From: Anoxybacillus sp. J5B_2022
Lineage (GTDB): Bacteria; Bacillota; Bacilli; Bacillales; Anoxybacillaceae
Direction of reading: 5' to 3'
Length of the DNA: 64,000 nucleotides
NCBI RefSeq assembly: GCF_026847645.1
Contig: NZ_JAPSMC010000002.1
Span: 56,830-120,829 of the forward strand
The notes beneath the pieces were generated by a model. The model worked only from the letters and a program-made list of their open reading frames with translations, did no database searches and was not told the origin of the DNA. Positions 18,641-28,774 of the stretch are shown piece after piece; positions within the stretch are counted from its first letter, which is position 1, and each line of letters opens with the position of its first letter. The position numbers were made by a program, and so were the translations under genes.

Positions 18641-20073
18641 AAATCCGGACGAAATTGTTTATTTTTATCCCGCTGCTCGTGTTGCTGTTAAACGTCATTG
18701 CGTTTTTCATTTTTCAAAGCGGCAAAAAAGTGCAGGAAAGCTATGATGTCATGATGCAGCGCATTTTTTTATACAAACAACTGTCGATGGAAACGCAAGA
18801 AAATCTTCGGTTTTTGAGCAGCTATTTAATTCACCAAGATGAAGCGAGCGAACGGTTGTTAACAACACATCAAAAAGAACTAGAACGATTGCAAACAATC
18901 CTTGTTGCGCATCGTCTAGAAGGAAATGATGCATTGACGCTCGAAAACTATAAAAACATGATTCATGAATTTCTTGAATTGGAGCAATCGATCGTCCGTA
19001 AACTAAACAATCGCCAATTTGCCGACTACGCCGATTCGTATAACGAAATTGAGAAAATTTCTAGCTTTATTCGCGAAGATAGCCAAACGCTTGTCGATTT
19101 AGAGTTAAGCGCGTATCAACCGGTGTATAAGCAAATGCTTATCAATGTCGGACGCATGAATCAGCTCGGTGGAACGCTGTTTGTGTTAACGACGGTGCTA
19201 AGCATTGTGTTTGCCATTTGGCTGTCGCGCACCATCGTTATCCCAATTCGCCGGCTTGTCCACGCAGCGAAAAAAATTTCGGCGGGCGACTTAGAAACGC
19301 ACATTCCACTTCCAGACAGAAATGATGAGATTGGGCTGCTCGGTCGAACGTTCCAGCAAATGATGGAAAACTTGCGCCAACTCATCGCCAAAAACATGGA
19401 AATGCTCGAAAAAGAAAAGTTGGTGAGCGAACTAGAATTAAAAGCGCTCCAAAGCCAAATTAACCCCCACTTTTTATTTAATACGTTAAACGTCATTTCG
19501 AAGCTTGCGTATATTGAAGGGGCGGAACGAACGAGCGAATTGACTATTTCAACGTCGAATTTACTGCGCTACAATTTGCGCAAACTCGATGAACCTGTGA
19601 CGTTACGCGATGAAGTGGAACACGCCAAAGAATATTTCTCGATTCAAAAAACGCGTTTCCGCGACCGAGTTACGTTTCAACTTGATATTGATGAAACGTG
19701 CCTCGATCAAGTGATTCCATGTTTGACGCTGCAACCGCTTTTAGAAAATGCGTTCGTGCACGGAATTGAGGGGATGGAAGAAGGAGCAGTCATTCAACTG
19801 GCGATTCGTCCACGGAAAAACTATATTCGCATTACGATCGCGGATAACGGCGTCGGTATGGAGGAGGACATTCGCCGTGCTATTTTGCAATCATCGTCCT
19901 ATCCATTTTCCAAAAAAGGGCATTCAACAGGGCTTGGCATGTCGAACGTCTTGCGGCGCTTGCAACTATTTTATGGAATGGAAAAACTCGTAAAAATTTA
20001 TAGTGCGCCAAACAAAGGTACAACAATCGTCTTAACGTTGCCGAGAAGAAGAGGAGGGGATGAGAATGTATAA
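18637..20073 (+). CDS. LytS/YesM-like sensor histidine kinase
   Basis: 478-aa membrane kinase. Two membrane segments (about 8-26 and 178-200) enclose an extracytoplasmic domain of about 150 residues, followed by HAMP (about 200-255), the His_kinase domain with the phosphoacceptor region LQSQINPHFLFNTLN, and an ATPase domain with LQPLLENAFVHG, DNGVGM and GLGMSNV. It would phosphorylate the next gene product. The start overlaps the preceding stop by 4 nt (ATGA) and the end overlaps the regulator gene by 8 nt, so the three are one translationally coupled unit. Confidence 0.9.
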   Translation: MKIRTKLFIFIPLLVLLLNVIAFFIFQSGKKVQESYDVMMQRIFLYKQLSMETQENLRFLSSYLIHQDEASERLLTTHQKELERLQTILVAHRLEGNDALTLENYKNMIHEFLELEQSIVRKLNNRQFADYADSYNEIEKISSFIREDSQTLVDLELSAYQPVYKQMLINVGRMNQLGGTLFVLTTVLSIVFAIWLSRTIVIPIRRLVHAAKKISAGDLETHIPLPDRNDEIGLLGRTFQQMMENLRQLIAKNMEMLEKEKLVSELELKALQSQINPHFLFNTLNVISKLAYIEGAERTSELTISTSNLLRYNLRKLDEPVTLRDEVEHAKEYFSIQKTRFRDRVTFQLDIDETCLDQVIPCLTLQPLLENAFVHGIEGMEEGAVIQLAIRPRKNYIRITIADNGVGMEEDIRRAILQSSSYPFSKKGHSTGLGMSNVLRRLQLFYGMEKLVKIYSAPNKGTTIVLTLPRRRGGDENV

Positions 20074-21307
20074 GCTGCTTATTGCCGATGATGAACCGCT
20101 CGAACGGGAAGGATTAGAACTGATGATTGAGCGAATGCTTCCCGAGCAGTTTCGCGTTTTTCATGCCGAAAATGGGCGTAGCGCCATCGAGCAAGTCGAG
20201 CAGCAGCGGCCGGACATCGTTTTTATGGATATTAAAATGCCAGGTATTCATGGACTAGAGGCAATTGCGGAAATCCGCAAAACATATCCGTCGATGAAAA
20301 TCGTCATTTTAACAGCGTATGATTATTTTACGTATGCCAAAGAAGCGATTTCGTTAGGGGTTAACGAATATTTATTGAAGCCGGTGAAAAAAGAGCAAAT
20401 TGTAGCGGTGCTCAACAAACTGACAGCTGAAATCGCTGCGGAAAAAAAGCTGCGCGAAACAGAACTCGAAACGCGGGAAAAGCTGGCGCAACTTTATGCG
20501 TTAAGCGAAACGACGTTTACATTGTTTTTAATGGAGCGAATCGATGATTTTGATGTGAAGCAAGCACCGATTCATTTTACGAAAGGCTTTGCTCTGGCAC
20601 TTCAGCTAGAAACGCTACCGAAACAAAAGCAACTATTGGAGCAAATAAAGGACTACGCTAAAAGCGTCGGAGAGTGCGTATGCAGTCCACTCGTTGGTCA
20701 CCATTTTGCTCTTTTTTTCCAAACACTAGATGACGTCGAAGAAAAAACGATTCCGTTTGCTCAACGGTTATTAAAACAACTAGAAAAATTAGCACAGACG
20801 CCGATAAAAATGGGGATTGGCACGATTCAAAACGACGTGGATGGGCTAAAACAATCGTATAAAGAAGCAGCAACGGCGCTTTACTATTTGCCGACATTTA
20901 GCCGCGTGCAACACATTCGCGACGTTCCGTTAACAGAAGACGCCCAACCAATGAATCCGCTTGCTATTGAGGCGAACCAGTCGATGATGGAGCAAGTCGA
21001 AGCGTTTTTACACGAAAACTACTACCGCGACCTTTCGTTAGAAGAGGTCGCAGAATCGGTTCATTTGACGCCCCATTACTTTAGTAAACTATTTAAAAAG
21101 CAAACAGGCCAAACGTTTATTGACTATGTAACAGCCTTGCGCATTGAAAAAGCGAAAGAACTGCTTCGCGACGAACGGCTAAATATAAAAGAAGTTTGCT
21201 ATGACGTCGGCTATAAAGACCCGAACTACTTTAGCCGCGTCTTTAAAAAATGGACAACCCTCACTCCGAAAGAATACCGGCAACAATATAGCAATCAAGC
21301 TAACTAG
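20066..21307 (+). CDS. YesN-like AraC-family response regulator
   Basis: 413-aa two-component regulator. The receiver domain (1-about 120) has the acidic pair ADDEP, the phosphoacceptor Asp in VFMDIKMPG and the conserved Lys in YLLKPVKKEQ. A linker of about 180 aa is followed by a C-terminal AraC-type DNA-binding domain (about 310-410) with SLEEVAESVHLTPHYFSKLF and the signature GYKDPNYFSRVFKKW. It is expected to activate xylFGH in response to xylose. ATG 20066 is used because GAGGAGGGG directly abuts the ATG at 20060. Confidence 0.9.
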   Translation: MYKLLIADDEPLEREGLELMIERMLPEQFRVFHAENGRSAIEQVEQQRPDIVFMDIKMPGIHGLEAIAEIRKTYPSMKIVILTAYDYFTYAKEAISLGVNEYLLKPVKKEQIVAVLNKLTAEIAAEKKLRETELETREKLAQLYALSETTFTLFLMERIDDFDVKQAPIHFTKGFALALQLETLPKQKQLLEQIKDYAKSVGECVCSPLVGHHFALFFQTLDDVEEKTIPFAQRLLKQLEKLAQTPIKMGIGTIQNDVDGLKQSYKEAATALYYLPTFSRVQHIRDVPLTEDAQPMNPLAIEANQSMMEQVEAFLHENYYRDLSLEEVAESVHLTPHYFSKLFKKQTGQTFIDYVTALRIEKAKELLRDERLNIKEVCYDVGYKDPNYFSRVFKKWTTLTPKEYRQQYSNQAN

Positions 21308-21346
21308 CACTTTTTTGTTCCAGCACAAAAAAGTGCTAGTTATTTT
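21302..21346 (+). terminator. Terminator after the sensor operon
   Basis: AACTAGCACTTTTTTGT (21302-21318) and its exact complement (21325-21341) form a perfect 17-bp stem with a 6-nt loop, followed by ATTTTTA. It includes the regulator stop codon and separates the sensor operon from xylFGH. Confidence 0.9.
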
Positions 21347-21354
21347 TATTTTCT

Positions 21355-21440
21355 GAAAAGAAAGCGCTTTATTTGTGCGATAGTGTGACAAAGAAGTGAA
21401 GAAAACAAAAAGAAAGCGGTTTCTTTTTTCGTGATATGCT
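21355..21440 (+). promoter_or_regulatory. xylF control region
   Basis: The palindromic AAAGCGCTTT core (AGAAAGCGCTTTAT, 21359-21372) and AGAAAGCGGTTTCT (near 21411-21424) are both cre-like. A possible -10 TATGCT (21435-21440) has no good -35 box, which fits a promoter that depends on the YesN-like activator. The activator sites themselves cannot be identified with confidence. Confidence 0.45.
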
Positions 21441-21481
21441 TAGCTTGTCAATACGAGAATTCATTGAAGGGGGAATATGTA

Positions 21482-22564
21482 GTGAAGTGGTGGAGAAGTG
21501 CAGCAAAAGGGGCGGCGACATTCGTGTTGGCGTCAGCATTAACCGCATGCGGTGTCGTTTCTTCAGGCAACGACACAGCCAGCAAGACAGAAAAGAAAAA
21601 AGATGACAAAATTGTGATCGGCTTTTCGATGGACACATTGAAGGAAGAACGTTGGCAACGTGACAAAGAAATGTTTGAAGCAAAAGCGAAAGAACTTGGC
21701 GCAGAAGTGAAAACGCTTGCGGCAAACGGGGACGATGCGGCGCAGCTAAACCAAGCAGAACAGCTTATCTCAGAAGGAGTTGATGTGCTTGTTGTTGTTC
21801 CACACAACGCCGAAGCAGCAGCTCCGATTGTCGATAAAGCACATAAAGAAGGAATCCCTGTTATTTCATACGACCGCTTAATTAAAAACGCAGATGTAGA
21901 CTATTACGTTTCATTTGACAACGTACGCGTCGGCGAAATGCAAGCAAAAGCAATCGTCGAAAAAGCCCCGAAAGGCAACTACGTATACATTGGCGGAGCA
22001 GATACAGATAACAACGCTCACTTATTCCGCCAAGGAGCAATGAACGTCTTAAAACCATTAGCAGAAAAAGGCGATATTAAAATCGTTTACGACCAATTCT
22101 CGAAAGACTGGAAACCAGAAGAAGCGTTGAAAAACATGGAAAACGCGCTAACAGCAAATAACAACAACATTCAAGCAGTTGTTGCGGCGAACGACGGAAC
22201 AGCAGGCGGTGTTATTCAAGCATTAGCAGCGCAAGGATTAGCTGGTAAAGTTCCTGTTTCCGGCCAAGACGCAGAACTTGCAGCTCTTCAACGCATTGTT
22301 GAAGGTACACAAACGATGACCGTTTACAAACCGATTAAAGCGATCGCGACAAAAGCAGCAGAAATGGCTGTAGCACTTGCGAAAGGCGAAAAAATTCAAA
22401 CAAACCAAACGGTATCAAACGGCAAAATCGACGTTCCTTCTGTATTGCTTGATCCGATTGCTGTAACGAAAGACAACATTGTCGATACGGTCATTAAAGA
22501 CGGCTATCAAAAATTAGAAGACGTATATAAAAACGTGCCAAAAGATCAATGGCCAAAACAATAA
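21482..22564 (+). CDS. xylF: D-xylose ABC transporter binding lipoprotein
   Basis: 360-aa lipoprotein with the lipobox LTAC at about residues 18-21, so it is anchored outside the membrane. The mature part closely follows the XylF pattern: FSMDTLKEERWQRDKEMF, SYDRLIKNADVDYYVSFDN, ENALTANNNNIQAVVA, SGQDAEL and GTQTMTVYKPI. It delivers xylose to XylGH. The GTG at 21482 follows AAGGGGGA; the in-frame upstream extension has no such site. It lies 67 nt before xylG. Confidence 0.95.
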   Translation: MKWWRSAAKGAATFVLASALTACGVVSSGNDTASKTEKKKDDKIVIGFSMDTLKEERWQRDKEMFEAKAKELGAEVKTLAANGDDAAQLNQAEQLISEGVDVLVVVPHNAEAAAPIVDKAHKEGIPVISYDRLIKNADVDYYVSFDNVRVGEMQAKAIVEKAPKGNYVYIGGADTDNNAHLFRQGAMNVLKPLAEKGDIKIVYDQFSKDWKPEEALKNMENALTANNNNIQAVVAANDGTAGGVIQALAAQGLAGKVPVSGQDAELAALQRIVEGTQTMTVYKPIKAIATKAAEMAVALAKGEKIQTNQTVSNGKIDVPSVLLDPIAVTKDNIVDTVIKDGYQKLEDVYKNVPKDQWPKQ

Positions 22565-22630
22565 ATAACGTGAGGGGCTGACGCATCGTCACCCCTCGTT
22601 TTCAAGATTGATACAACGGGAGTGAAACGA

Positions 22631-24139
22631 ATGTATGCGTTAGAAATGATCGAAATCACGAAAGAATTTCCCGGTGTAAAAGCGCTCAACCGTGTCAGCT
22701 TCAAAGTAAAAAAAGGTGAGATTCACGCCCTTTGTGGGGAAAACGGTGCGGGTAAGTCGACGCTCATGAAAGTGTTGAGCGGACTTTATCCAGTCGGAAC
22801 GTATTCCGGCGAAATTCGCATCGATGGCCAGCCAATGGAATTTCGCAACATTGTCGATGCGGAGAAAGCAGGAATCGCCATCATTCACCAAGAGCTTGCC
22901 CTCGTCAAGGAAATGACGGTTGGCGAAAACATTTTTCTTGGCCGCGAGCCAAAAAAATTCGGCGTCATCCAATGGGACGAATTGTATTATGAAGCAGCGA
23001 AATGGCTGGAAAAAGTCGGCTTAAACATTTCTCCGCAAACGAAAATTCACTCGTTAGGGATCGGACAGCAACAGCTCGTCGAAATTGCCAAGGCGCTCTC
23101 AAAAGAGGCGAAAATTTTAATTTTAGATGAGCCGACGGCGGCGTTAACCGAAAGTGAAGTCGAAATTTTAATGGGCATTTTAGAGCAGTTGCGCAAACAA
23201 GGAGTTGCTTGTATTTACATTTCACATAAAATGCCAGAAGTATTTCGTCTTGCCGATTCGATTACCGTTTTGCGCGACGGCAAATCAATTGCGACATTGT
23301 CGCGCGCGGAAACGAACGAGGACCAAGTCGTATCATTGATGGTCGGCCGTGAATTAACCGAGCGTTATCCATATGTCAAGCGGACACCGCAAGAAGTCGT
23401 GTTAGAGGTGAAAAACTATTCGGTTTGGCATAAAGATAAGCCGATGAAAGTCAATCAAAATATTCAGTTGACGGTTCGGAAAGGAGAAATTGTCGGCATT
23501 GCTGGGTTGATGGGCTCCGGCCGGACGGAGTTGGCGATGAGCTTATTTGGCGCCTATGAAGGGAAAGCGGAAGGCGAAGTGTGGATCGAAGGGAAACAAG
23601 TGCACATCCGTTCCGTGCAAGATGCGATTCGTGCTGGTATCGCGCTTGTCACGGAAGACCGGAAACGGCTTGGCTTAGTGCTTGGCATGGACGTCAAAAA
23701 CAATACGACGCTTGCAAGTTTAGCAGCGATTAGCAAATGGAAAGTCATTAACCAAAATGAAGAGTTGAAGTGGAGTCAAAAATACGTTGATGAACTGAAA
23801 ACGAAAACGGCTTCATTAGAAACGCCGGTCGGTACGTTATCCGGCGGTAATCAACAAAAAGTGGTGTTAGCAAAATGGCTCATGGCGAAGCCGAAAATTT
23901 TAATTTTAGACGAGCCGACGCGCGGGATTGACGTCGGTGCGAAATACGAAATTTACCATTTAATGAACAAGCTTGCCGAAGAAGGGGTCGCGATTATTAT
24001 GATTTCTTCAGAACTTCCAGAAATATTAGGAATGAGCGACCGCATTTACGTCATGCGTGAAGGGCAGCTTGTGAAAGAATTGACACATGAAGAAGCGACA
24101 CAAGAAAACATTATGATGGCGGCGACAGGAGGGAAATGA
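22631..24139 (+). CDS. xylG: Xylose ABC transporter ATPase
   Basis: 502-aa protein with two ATP-binding cassettes, as in sugar importers of the RbsA/XylG type. Cassette 1 has Walker A GENGAGKSTL, a signature region reading LGIGQQQLVEIAKAL and Walker B ILILDEPTAALT. Cassette 2 has GLMGSGRTEL, LSGGNQQKVVLAKW and ILILDEPTRGIDVG. The first signature is degenerate (GIGQQ for SGGQQ), as is usual for this class. ATG 22631 fits GGGAGTG upstream. It overlaps xylH by 4 or fewer bases. Confidence 0.95.
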   Translation: MYALEMIEITKEFPGVKALNRVSFKVKKGEIHALCGENGAGKSTLMKVLSGLYPVGTYSGEIRIDGQPMEFRNIVDAEKAGIAIIHQELALVKEMTVGENIFLGREPKKFGVIQWDELYYEAAKWLEKVGLNISPQTKIHSLGIGQQQLVEIAKALSKEAKILILDEPTAALTESEVEILMGILEQLRKQGVACIYISHKMPEVFRLADSITVLRDGKSIATLSRAETNEDQVVSLMVGRELTERYPYVKRTPQEVVLEVKNYSVWHKDKPMKVNQNIQLTVRKGEIVGIAGLMGSGRTELAMSLFGAYEGKAEGEVWIEGKQVHIRSVQDAIRAGIALVTEDRKRLGLVLGMDVKNNTTLASLAAISKWKVINQNEELKWSQKYVDELKTKTASLETPVGTLSGGNQQKVVLAKWLMAKPKILILDEPTRGIDVGAKYEIYHLMNKLAEEGVAIIMISSELPEILGMSDRIYVMREGQLVKELTHEEATQENIMMAATGGK

Positions 24140-24141
24140 CC

Positions 24142-25308
24142 ATGGAAGCAAAAGCAGTCGTCCATGAACGTCAACGCAAACCGTTATTTGGGAAAATTGA
24201 TATTCGCGCCTATACGATGATTGGCGCATTAGTGGCCATTTGGATTTTCTTCGGCTTTTTAAATGATACGTTTTTAAGTGCCCGTAACCTTTCGAACTTG
24301 TTTACGCAAATGTCGGTGACCGCGATTTTAGCGATCGGCATGGTGCTTGTCATCGTCGCAGGACATATTGACTTATCCGTCGGCTCAATCGTCGGATTCA
24401 CAGGAGGCATTGCAGCTATTTTAAGCAACTGGATGGGGTTGCCGACAGGTCTTGTGATTATCGGTACGTTAGTAGCCGGCGCATTGATCGGAATGTTGCA
24501 AGGATGGCTTGTGGCGTACCGCGCCATTCCAGCATTTATCGTGACGCTCGGCGGAATGATGATTTTCCGCGGCGCTTTGATGGGAATTACAAAATCGACG
24601 ACGATCCCGATTTCCGATCCAAATTTTATTGCGTTAGGAAGCGCTTATTTTACGAATAGCTTTGGGTTGATTTTGGCCGTTATAGCGATTGGGGCGCTTG
24701 TCGTAGCGACATGGAAAAAACGAAAATCGCGCCAGCAATACGGTTTTTCTGTTGCCCCTCTTTCGCTCGATTTATTGAAAGTAGTGGCGATTAGCGCATT
24801 AATCGTTCTATTCGTATTTACGATGAACAGTTATAAAGGGATTCCGTTCCCGATTATTTTCGTCATTGCGCTTGCGCTCATTTTCACGTTTATCGCAACA
24901 AAAACAACATTTGGTCGCCACGTATATGCAATCGGCGGCAACTCTGAAGCAGCCCGTTTGTCGGGGATTAACATTCAACGCCATACGATGATGTTGTTTG
25001 TCTTTACTGGATTGTTATCGGCGATTGCGGCGCTTGTTTTAACCGCTCGTCTTTCGTCAGCGACGATTTCGGCGGGGCAGATGTATGAGTTAGACGCCGT
25101 CGCTGCTTGCGTCATCGGAGGAACATCGTTAATGGGTGGCTCTGGTACGATCGTTGGGGCAATCATTGGCGCGATGGTCATGACCTCGCTTGATAACGGC
25201 ATGTCGTTATTAGGAATGGAAACATTTTGGCAATATATTGTAAAAGGAAGCATTTTGATTTTAGCGGTATGGATGGATATCGCGAGCCGGAAAAAACAAA
25301 CTCATTAA
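24142..25308 (+). CDS. xylH: Xylose ABC transporter permease
   Basis: 388-aa permease with about ten hydrophobic segments and the BPD_transp_2 signature LVIVAGHIDLSVGSIVGFTGG, plus the loop YAIGGNSEAARLSGINI that contacts the ATPase. Together with XylF and XylG it makes a complete importer. Two in-frame ATGs (24136 and 24142) exist; the second has better spacing to AGGAGGG at 24127-24133. The first overlaps the xylG stop. Confidence 0.93.
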   Translation: MEAKAVVHERQRKPLFGKIDIRAYTMIGALVAIWIFFGFLNDTFLSARNLSNLFTQMSVTAILAIGMVLVIVAGHIDLSVGSIVGFTGGIAAILSNWMGLPTGLVIIGTLVAGALIGMLQGWLVAYRAIPAFIVTLGGMMIFRGALMGITKSTTIPISDPNFIALGSAYFTNSFGLILAVIAIGALVVATWKKRKSRQQYGFSVAPLSLDLLKVVAISALIVLFVFTMNSYKGIPFPIIFVIALALIFTFIATKTTFGRHVYAIGGNSEAARLSGINIQRHTMMLFVFTGLLSAIAALVLTARLSSATISAGQMYELDAVAACVIGGTSLMGGSGTIVGAIIGAMVMTSLDNGMSLLGMETFWQYIVKGSILILAVWMDIASRKKQTH

Positions 25309-25314
25309 TCGCAT

Positions 25315-25372
25315 AGCCCTCGTTCATCAAGATCATCCCCCTTGATCGTTGATGGGCGGGGGCGTTATATTT
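25315..25372 (+). terminator. Terminator of the xylFGH operon
   Basis: A long stem pairs CCCTCG (25317-25322) with CGGGGG (25357-25362), and CATCAAGATCA with TGATCGTTGATG inside it (one bulged G). CGTTATATTTTT follows. Confidence 0.65.
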
Positions 25373-25470
25373 TTACCGCAAAAATAGTATTTTTCATTTC
25401 GTTGCTTTTTTGATAAAATAAAAAGTAATCTCAATTTTCATGAAAATAGTGAATGGCAAGGAGGACGACA

Positions 25471-27576
25471 ATGCAATTATTTCAGCCGGGGTCGCTATTA
25501 TTAAATCGACTGAAATTTGGAAAGAAATTTATGCTCTTATTTATTATTTTCATTTTTTCGCTTGTGACGATCGGTTCGTTTTACATTCGCTCATTAAGTG
25601 AAAAATCGGCATTCGTGCAAAATGAAAAAACAGGTTTAATATATATGGAAGACTTTTTAGCCGGTTTGCAGGCGCTACAACAACACCGGGAAGCGACATT
25701 GCTTTACCTTTCCGGTGACACAGCAAGTGAGCAAAAAGCGAAAAAAGCAGAGCAACAATTAGATCGCTTAGTGAAGCATGTGCAAACAGTCCAACAACAA
25801 TACAGCGACCCGTTTGTCATACAAAAACAGTGGAAAGATTTTTCGAATGCTTGGCAACAAATGAAAAGCGGTTGGAAAACGTATACAATGGACGAAACGG
25901 TGTCACGCCATAACGTTATTATTAACAACCTGATCGACATGATGGCGACGGTGGCTGACCGTTCGAATTTAACGTTGGATAACAATATTGATAATAACTA
26001 TTTATCGCGCGTAATGGTCGAAAAAATTCCAGCACTAACGGAGTTAATTAGTTCTGCGCAGGCGCTCGGCGTGAAAATGGCATTTAGCACGCAAATTTAT
26101 GAGATGGATCAGTCGAAAATGACGTATTTTTTAAATGCGATTGATAACTCGTTGAACGCATTGAACCGTTCGGCGGTGCTCATGTTTATGAACGACAAGC
26201 CACTGCAAAACAAATTTGAAGAATATAAAAGCACAGCGATGACCGAAGTTATTAGTATGTCTGGCATGATGAACAAAGAATTTTTAATGGTCGGACAAGT
26301 ATCGATTAAGCCGACCGAGTTGTATGAGCGAACGAACCGCGCTCATGAAAAGTTATACAAGATGGAACAATTTATGATGAAATTACTCGAACAGCGAATC
26401 AATGACCGCTATGATTCGTTAAACACAAGCAAATGGTTGACGATTTCGATGATCGTGGTTGTTTCGGTGTTGATGGTCTATTTATTTGTGGCATTTTATT
26501 TTTCGGTCCGCCACCATATTACGCTCATCGAAGCGAACATGAAACAAGCAGCGACCGGTGATTTAACAGTGAAAATGAATATTCAAACGAACGACGAATT
26601 TGCCCAAATTGCGCAGTCGTTTAACGAACTCATTGAATCGTTCCGCTCGATTATTTCCGTTAACCAGCAAATGACGGAAGAAGTATCTGCAGCATCGGAA
26701 GAGCTGACGGCGATTACAGAGGAAACGATGCAAGCAACCGGGCAAGTGGCGACGACGATCGAAAGCGTAGCGATCGGCTCTGAGCAGCAGTTGAAATATG
26801 CGGAACAAAATACACAGTCGATCCACGAACTGCTTCATGATACACACTATATTGCGGAGCGGGCGAAGCAAGTGGCATCTTCCTCTGTCGCGATGACGAA
26901 CGAAGCGCAAAGCGGCAGCACATCCGTCGAACAAATGATTCAGCAAATGGCGAATGTGAACGAACTCGTTTCGCAGTCGTCACACCTTATTCAAACGCTT
27001 CATGAGCGTTCGAACAATATCGGTCAAATGACGCAAATGATTACTGCGATTGCCGAACAGACGAATTTGTTGGCGCTAAATGCAGCAATTGAAGCGGCGA
27101 GAGCTGGCGAGCACGGACGCGGTTTTGCGGTCGTTGCGGATGAAGTGCGAAAACTCGCGGAGCAATCGTCGCAATCTGCGAAACAAATTCATAAGCTATT
27201 AAGCGAAATCCAACACGATACGTCCCACTCCATGACAGCGATGGAGCACGTCTTACAAGAAGCGGAAAAAGGGGTGGAAGTCGCAAACCATACAGGGGCG
27301 ATTTTCGGGAAAATTTTGCAAGCAACACATGACGTCACCGAACAAATTAACGATGTGTCCGCAAGACTTTCCTTGATGGAAACATCGCTCCAGTCACTGT
27401 CTGCGACGATTCAAGAAACCGAGCACATTTCGAAAGAGTCGGGACAACAAACACAAATGGTTGCCGCCGCTTCCGAACAACTTTTGGCGTCGATGCAAGA
27501 AATTTCTTCTTCCGTACAATCGCTTAACGACAAAGCGCAAGACTTATTTGAAGCGGTGGAGAAGTTTAAACTGTAG
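25471..27576 (+). CDS. Methyl-accepting chemotaxis protein
   Basis: 701-aa chemoreceptor. A first membrane segment lies at about 24-42, a periplasmic-side domain of about 290 aa follows, then a second membrane segment (about 330-350), HAMP (about 352-405) and the signalling domain with the highly conserved tip [19 protein letters not shown] and [17 protein letters not shown]. It passes ligand information to CheA/CheW. ATG 25471 follows AAGGAGG. Being the next gene after xylFGH, it may sense sugars or the loaded binding protein, but this is only positional. Confidence 0.93.
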   Translation: MQLFQPGSLLLNRLKFGKKFMLLFIIFIFSLVTIGSFYIRSLSEKSAFVQNEKTGLIYMEDFLAGLQALQQHREATLLYLSGDTASEQKAKKAEQQLDRLVKHVQTVQQQYSDPFVIQKQWKDFSNAWQQMKSGWKTYTMDETVSRHNVIINNLIDMMATVADRSNLTLDNNIDNNYLSRVMVEKIPALTELISSAQALGVKMAFSTQIYEMDQSKMTYFLNAIDNSLNALNRSAVLMFMNDKPLQNKFEEYKSTAMTEVISMSGMMNKEFLMVGQVSIKPTELYERTNRAHEKLYKMEQFMMKLLEQRINDRYDSLNTSKWLTISMIVVVSVLMVYLFVAFYFSVRHHITLIEANMKQAATGDLTVKMNIQTNDEFAQIAQSFNELIESFRSIISVNQQMTEEVSAASEELTAITEETMQATGQVATTIESVAIGSEQQLKYAEQNTQSIHELLHDTHYIAERAKQVASSSVAMTNEAQSGSTSVEQMIQQMANVNELVSQSSHLIQTLHERSNNIGQMTQMITAIAEQTNLLALNAAIEAARAGEHGRGFAVVADEVRKLAEQSSQSAKQIHKLLSEIQHDTSHSMTAMEHVLQEAEKGVEVANHTGAIFGKILQATHDVTEQINDVSARLSLMETSLQSLSATIQETEHISKESGQQTQMVAAASEQLLASMQEISSSVQSLNDKAQDLFEAVEKFKL

Positions 27577-27581
27577 AACGC

Positions 27582-27616
27582 ATTCTCCCTTAGCATGGCT
27601 AAGGGAGAATTTTTTA
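27582..27616 (+). terminator. Terminator of the chemoreceptor gene
   Basis: ATTCTCCCTTAGC and GCTAAGGGAGAAT form a perfect 13-bp stem with loop ATG, followed by six T's. Confidence 0.93.
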
Positions 27617-27686
27617 TGGCAAAATAACGAAATAGTTGGTTTTGATTTCAATTTATATATTTCTAGTGGAATAAAAGAGAAAAATG

Positions 27687-27715
27687 TTGAAAAAACAAAA
27701 AGATTGTAATAATAT
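27687..27715 (+). promoter_or_regulatory. Promoter of the opp operon
   Basis: TTGAAA (27687-27692), a 17-nt spacer and TAATAT (27710-27715) lie about 55 nt before the first gene in an AT-rich region. Confidence 0.65.
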
Positions 27716-27769
27716 ACTTATATAGAAATCAAAAAATACATAATTTTCAGTTTAATAGAAGGTGGTCGC

Positions 27770-28774
27770 TTGTTAAAACAGTCCGTATTACAAATTGAAC
27801 ATTTGCGAGTTTCTTTCCGAATTCATGAGGAATATTACGCGGCGGTCGATGATGTTTCGTTAACTGTTCACGAAAACGAAGTGCTTGCGATTGTCGGGGA
27901 GTCAGGCTGTGGGAAAAGCGCGCTCGCTCTTTCGATTATCGGCTTGCATCCGCCTGAACGAACGAAGCTAGAAGGAGCGGTCATGTTTAAAGGGAAAAAC
28001 TTGTTAACGCAGTCGGTACAAGCGTTAAATGAAATTCGTGGAAAAGATATTGGCATGATTTTTCAAGACCCGCTGACGGCGTTAAATCCATTAATGACCG
28101 TTGGCAAGCAAATTGAGGAAAGCATGGACTATCATACGACGCTTTCTGCCTCTGAGAAACGGAAGCGGACGCTTGAATTGCTTCAACGTGTCGGCATTCC
28201 AAATCCCGCACAGACGTATGACCGTTATCCTCATGAGTTGTCAGGGGGGATGCGGCAGCGCATCGTCATTGCGATTGCGATTGCTTGTAATCCAGCGGTC
28301 ATTATTGCCGACGAGCCGACGACCGCGTTAGATGTCACGATTCAAGCACAAATTATTCGTTTATTAAAAGACTTGCAGCAACAAATGAACACAGGAATTA
28401 TTTTAATTACCCATGATTTAGGAGTGGTTGCGGAAATGGCCGACCGAGTCGCTGTCATGTATGCAGGCGAAATTGTCGAGCTTGCAGATGTATATACGCT
28501 ATTTACCCGTCCGTTACATCCGTACACCCGTTCCTTATTGCAGTCTATCCCTTCCGCACAAACTTCAAAAGAAACGCTCCATGTCATTCAAGGGATTGTG
28601 CCACCGTTGACGAAACTTCCGAGAACGGGCTGCAGATTCCGCACAAGAATTGGCTGGATGGACGAGTCTACCCACGAATCACATCCTATATTGCGGGAAG
28701 TCGAGCCGAATCATTGGGTTCGCTGCACGTGCTACCAACATTTTTATTTTCCCGACGGGGGTGAAAGGGCATGA
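27770..28774 (+). CDS. oppD: Oligopeptide ABC transporter ATPase OppD
   Basis: 334-aa ATPase of the peptide/nickel importer class. Walker A is GESGCGKSAL, the signature is ELSGGMRQR, Walker B is VIIADEPTTALDV, followed by the switch His in LITHDLGVV. The C-terminal oligo_HPY region (about 255-320) contains the usual Cys-bearing segment CRFRTRI...CTCYQ, though shortened. The TTG start at 27770 follows GGTGGTCGC spacing; no better start is seen. First gene of oppDFBCA; it overlaps oppF by 4 nt. Confidence 0.92.
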   Translation: MLKQSVLQIEHLRVSFRIHEEYYAAVDDVSLTVHENEVLAIVGESGCGKSALALSIIGLHPPERTKLEGAVMFKGKNLLTQSVQALNEIRGKDIGMIFQDPLTALNPLMTVGKQIEESMDYHTTLSASEKRKRTLELLQRVGIPNPAQTYDRYPHELSGGMRQRIVIAIAIACNPAVIIADEPTTALDVTIQAQIIRLLKDLQQQMNTGIILITHDLGVVAEMADRVAVMYAGEIVELADVYTLFTRPLHPYTRSLLQSIPSAQTSKETLHVIQGIVPPLTKLPRTGCRFRTRIGWMDESTHESHPILREVEPNHWVRCTCYQHFYFPDGGERA

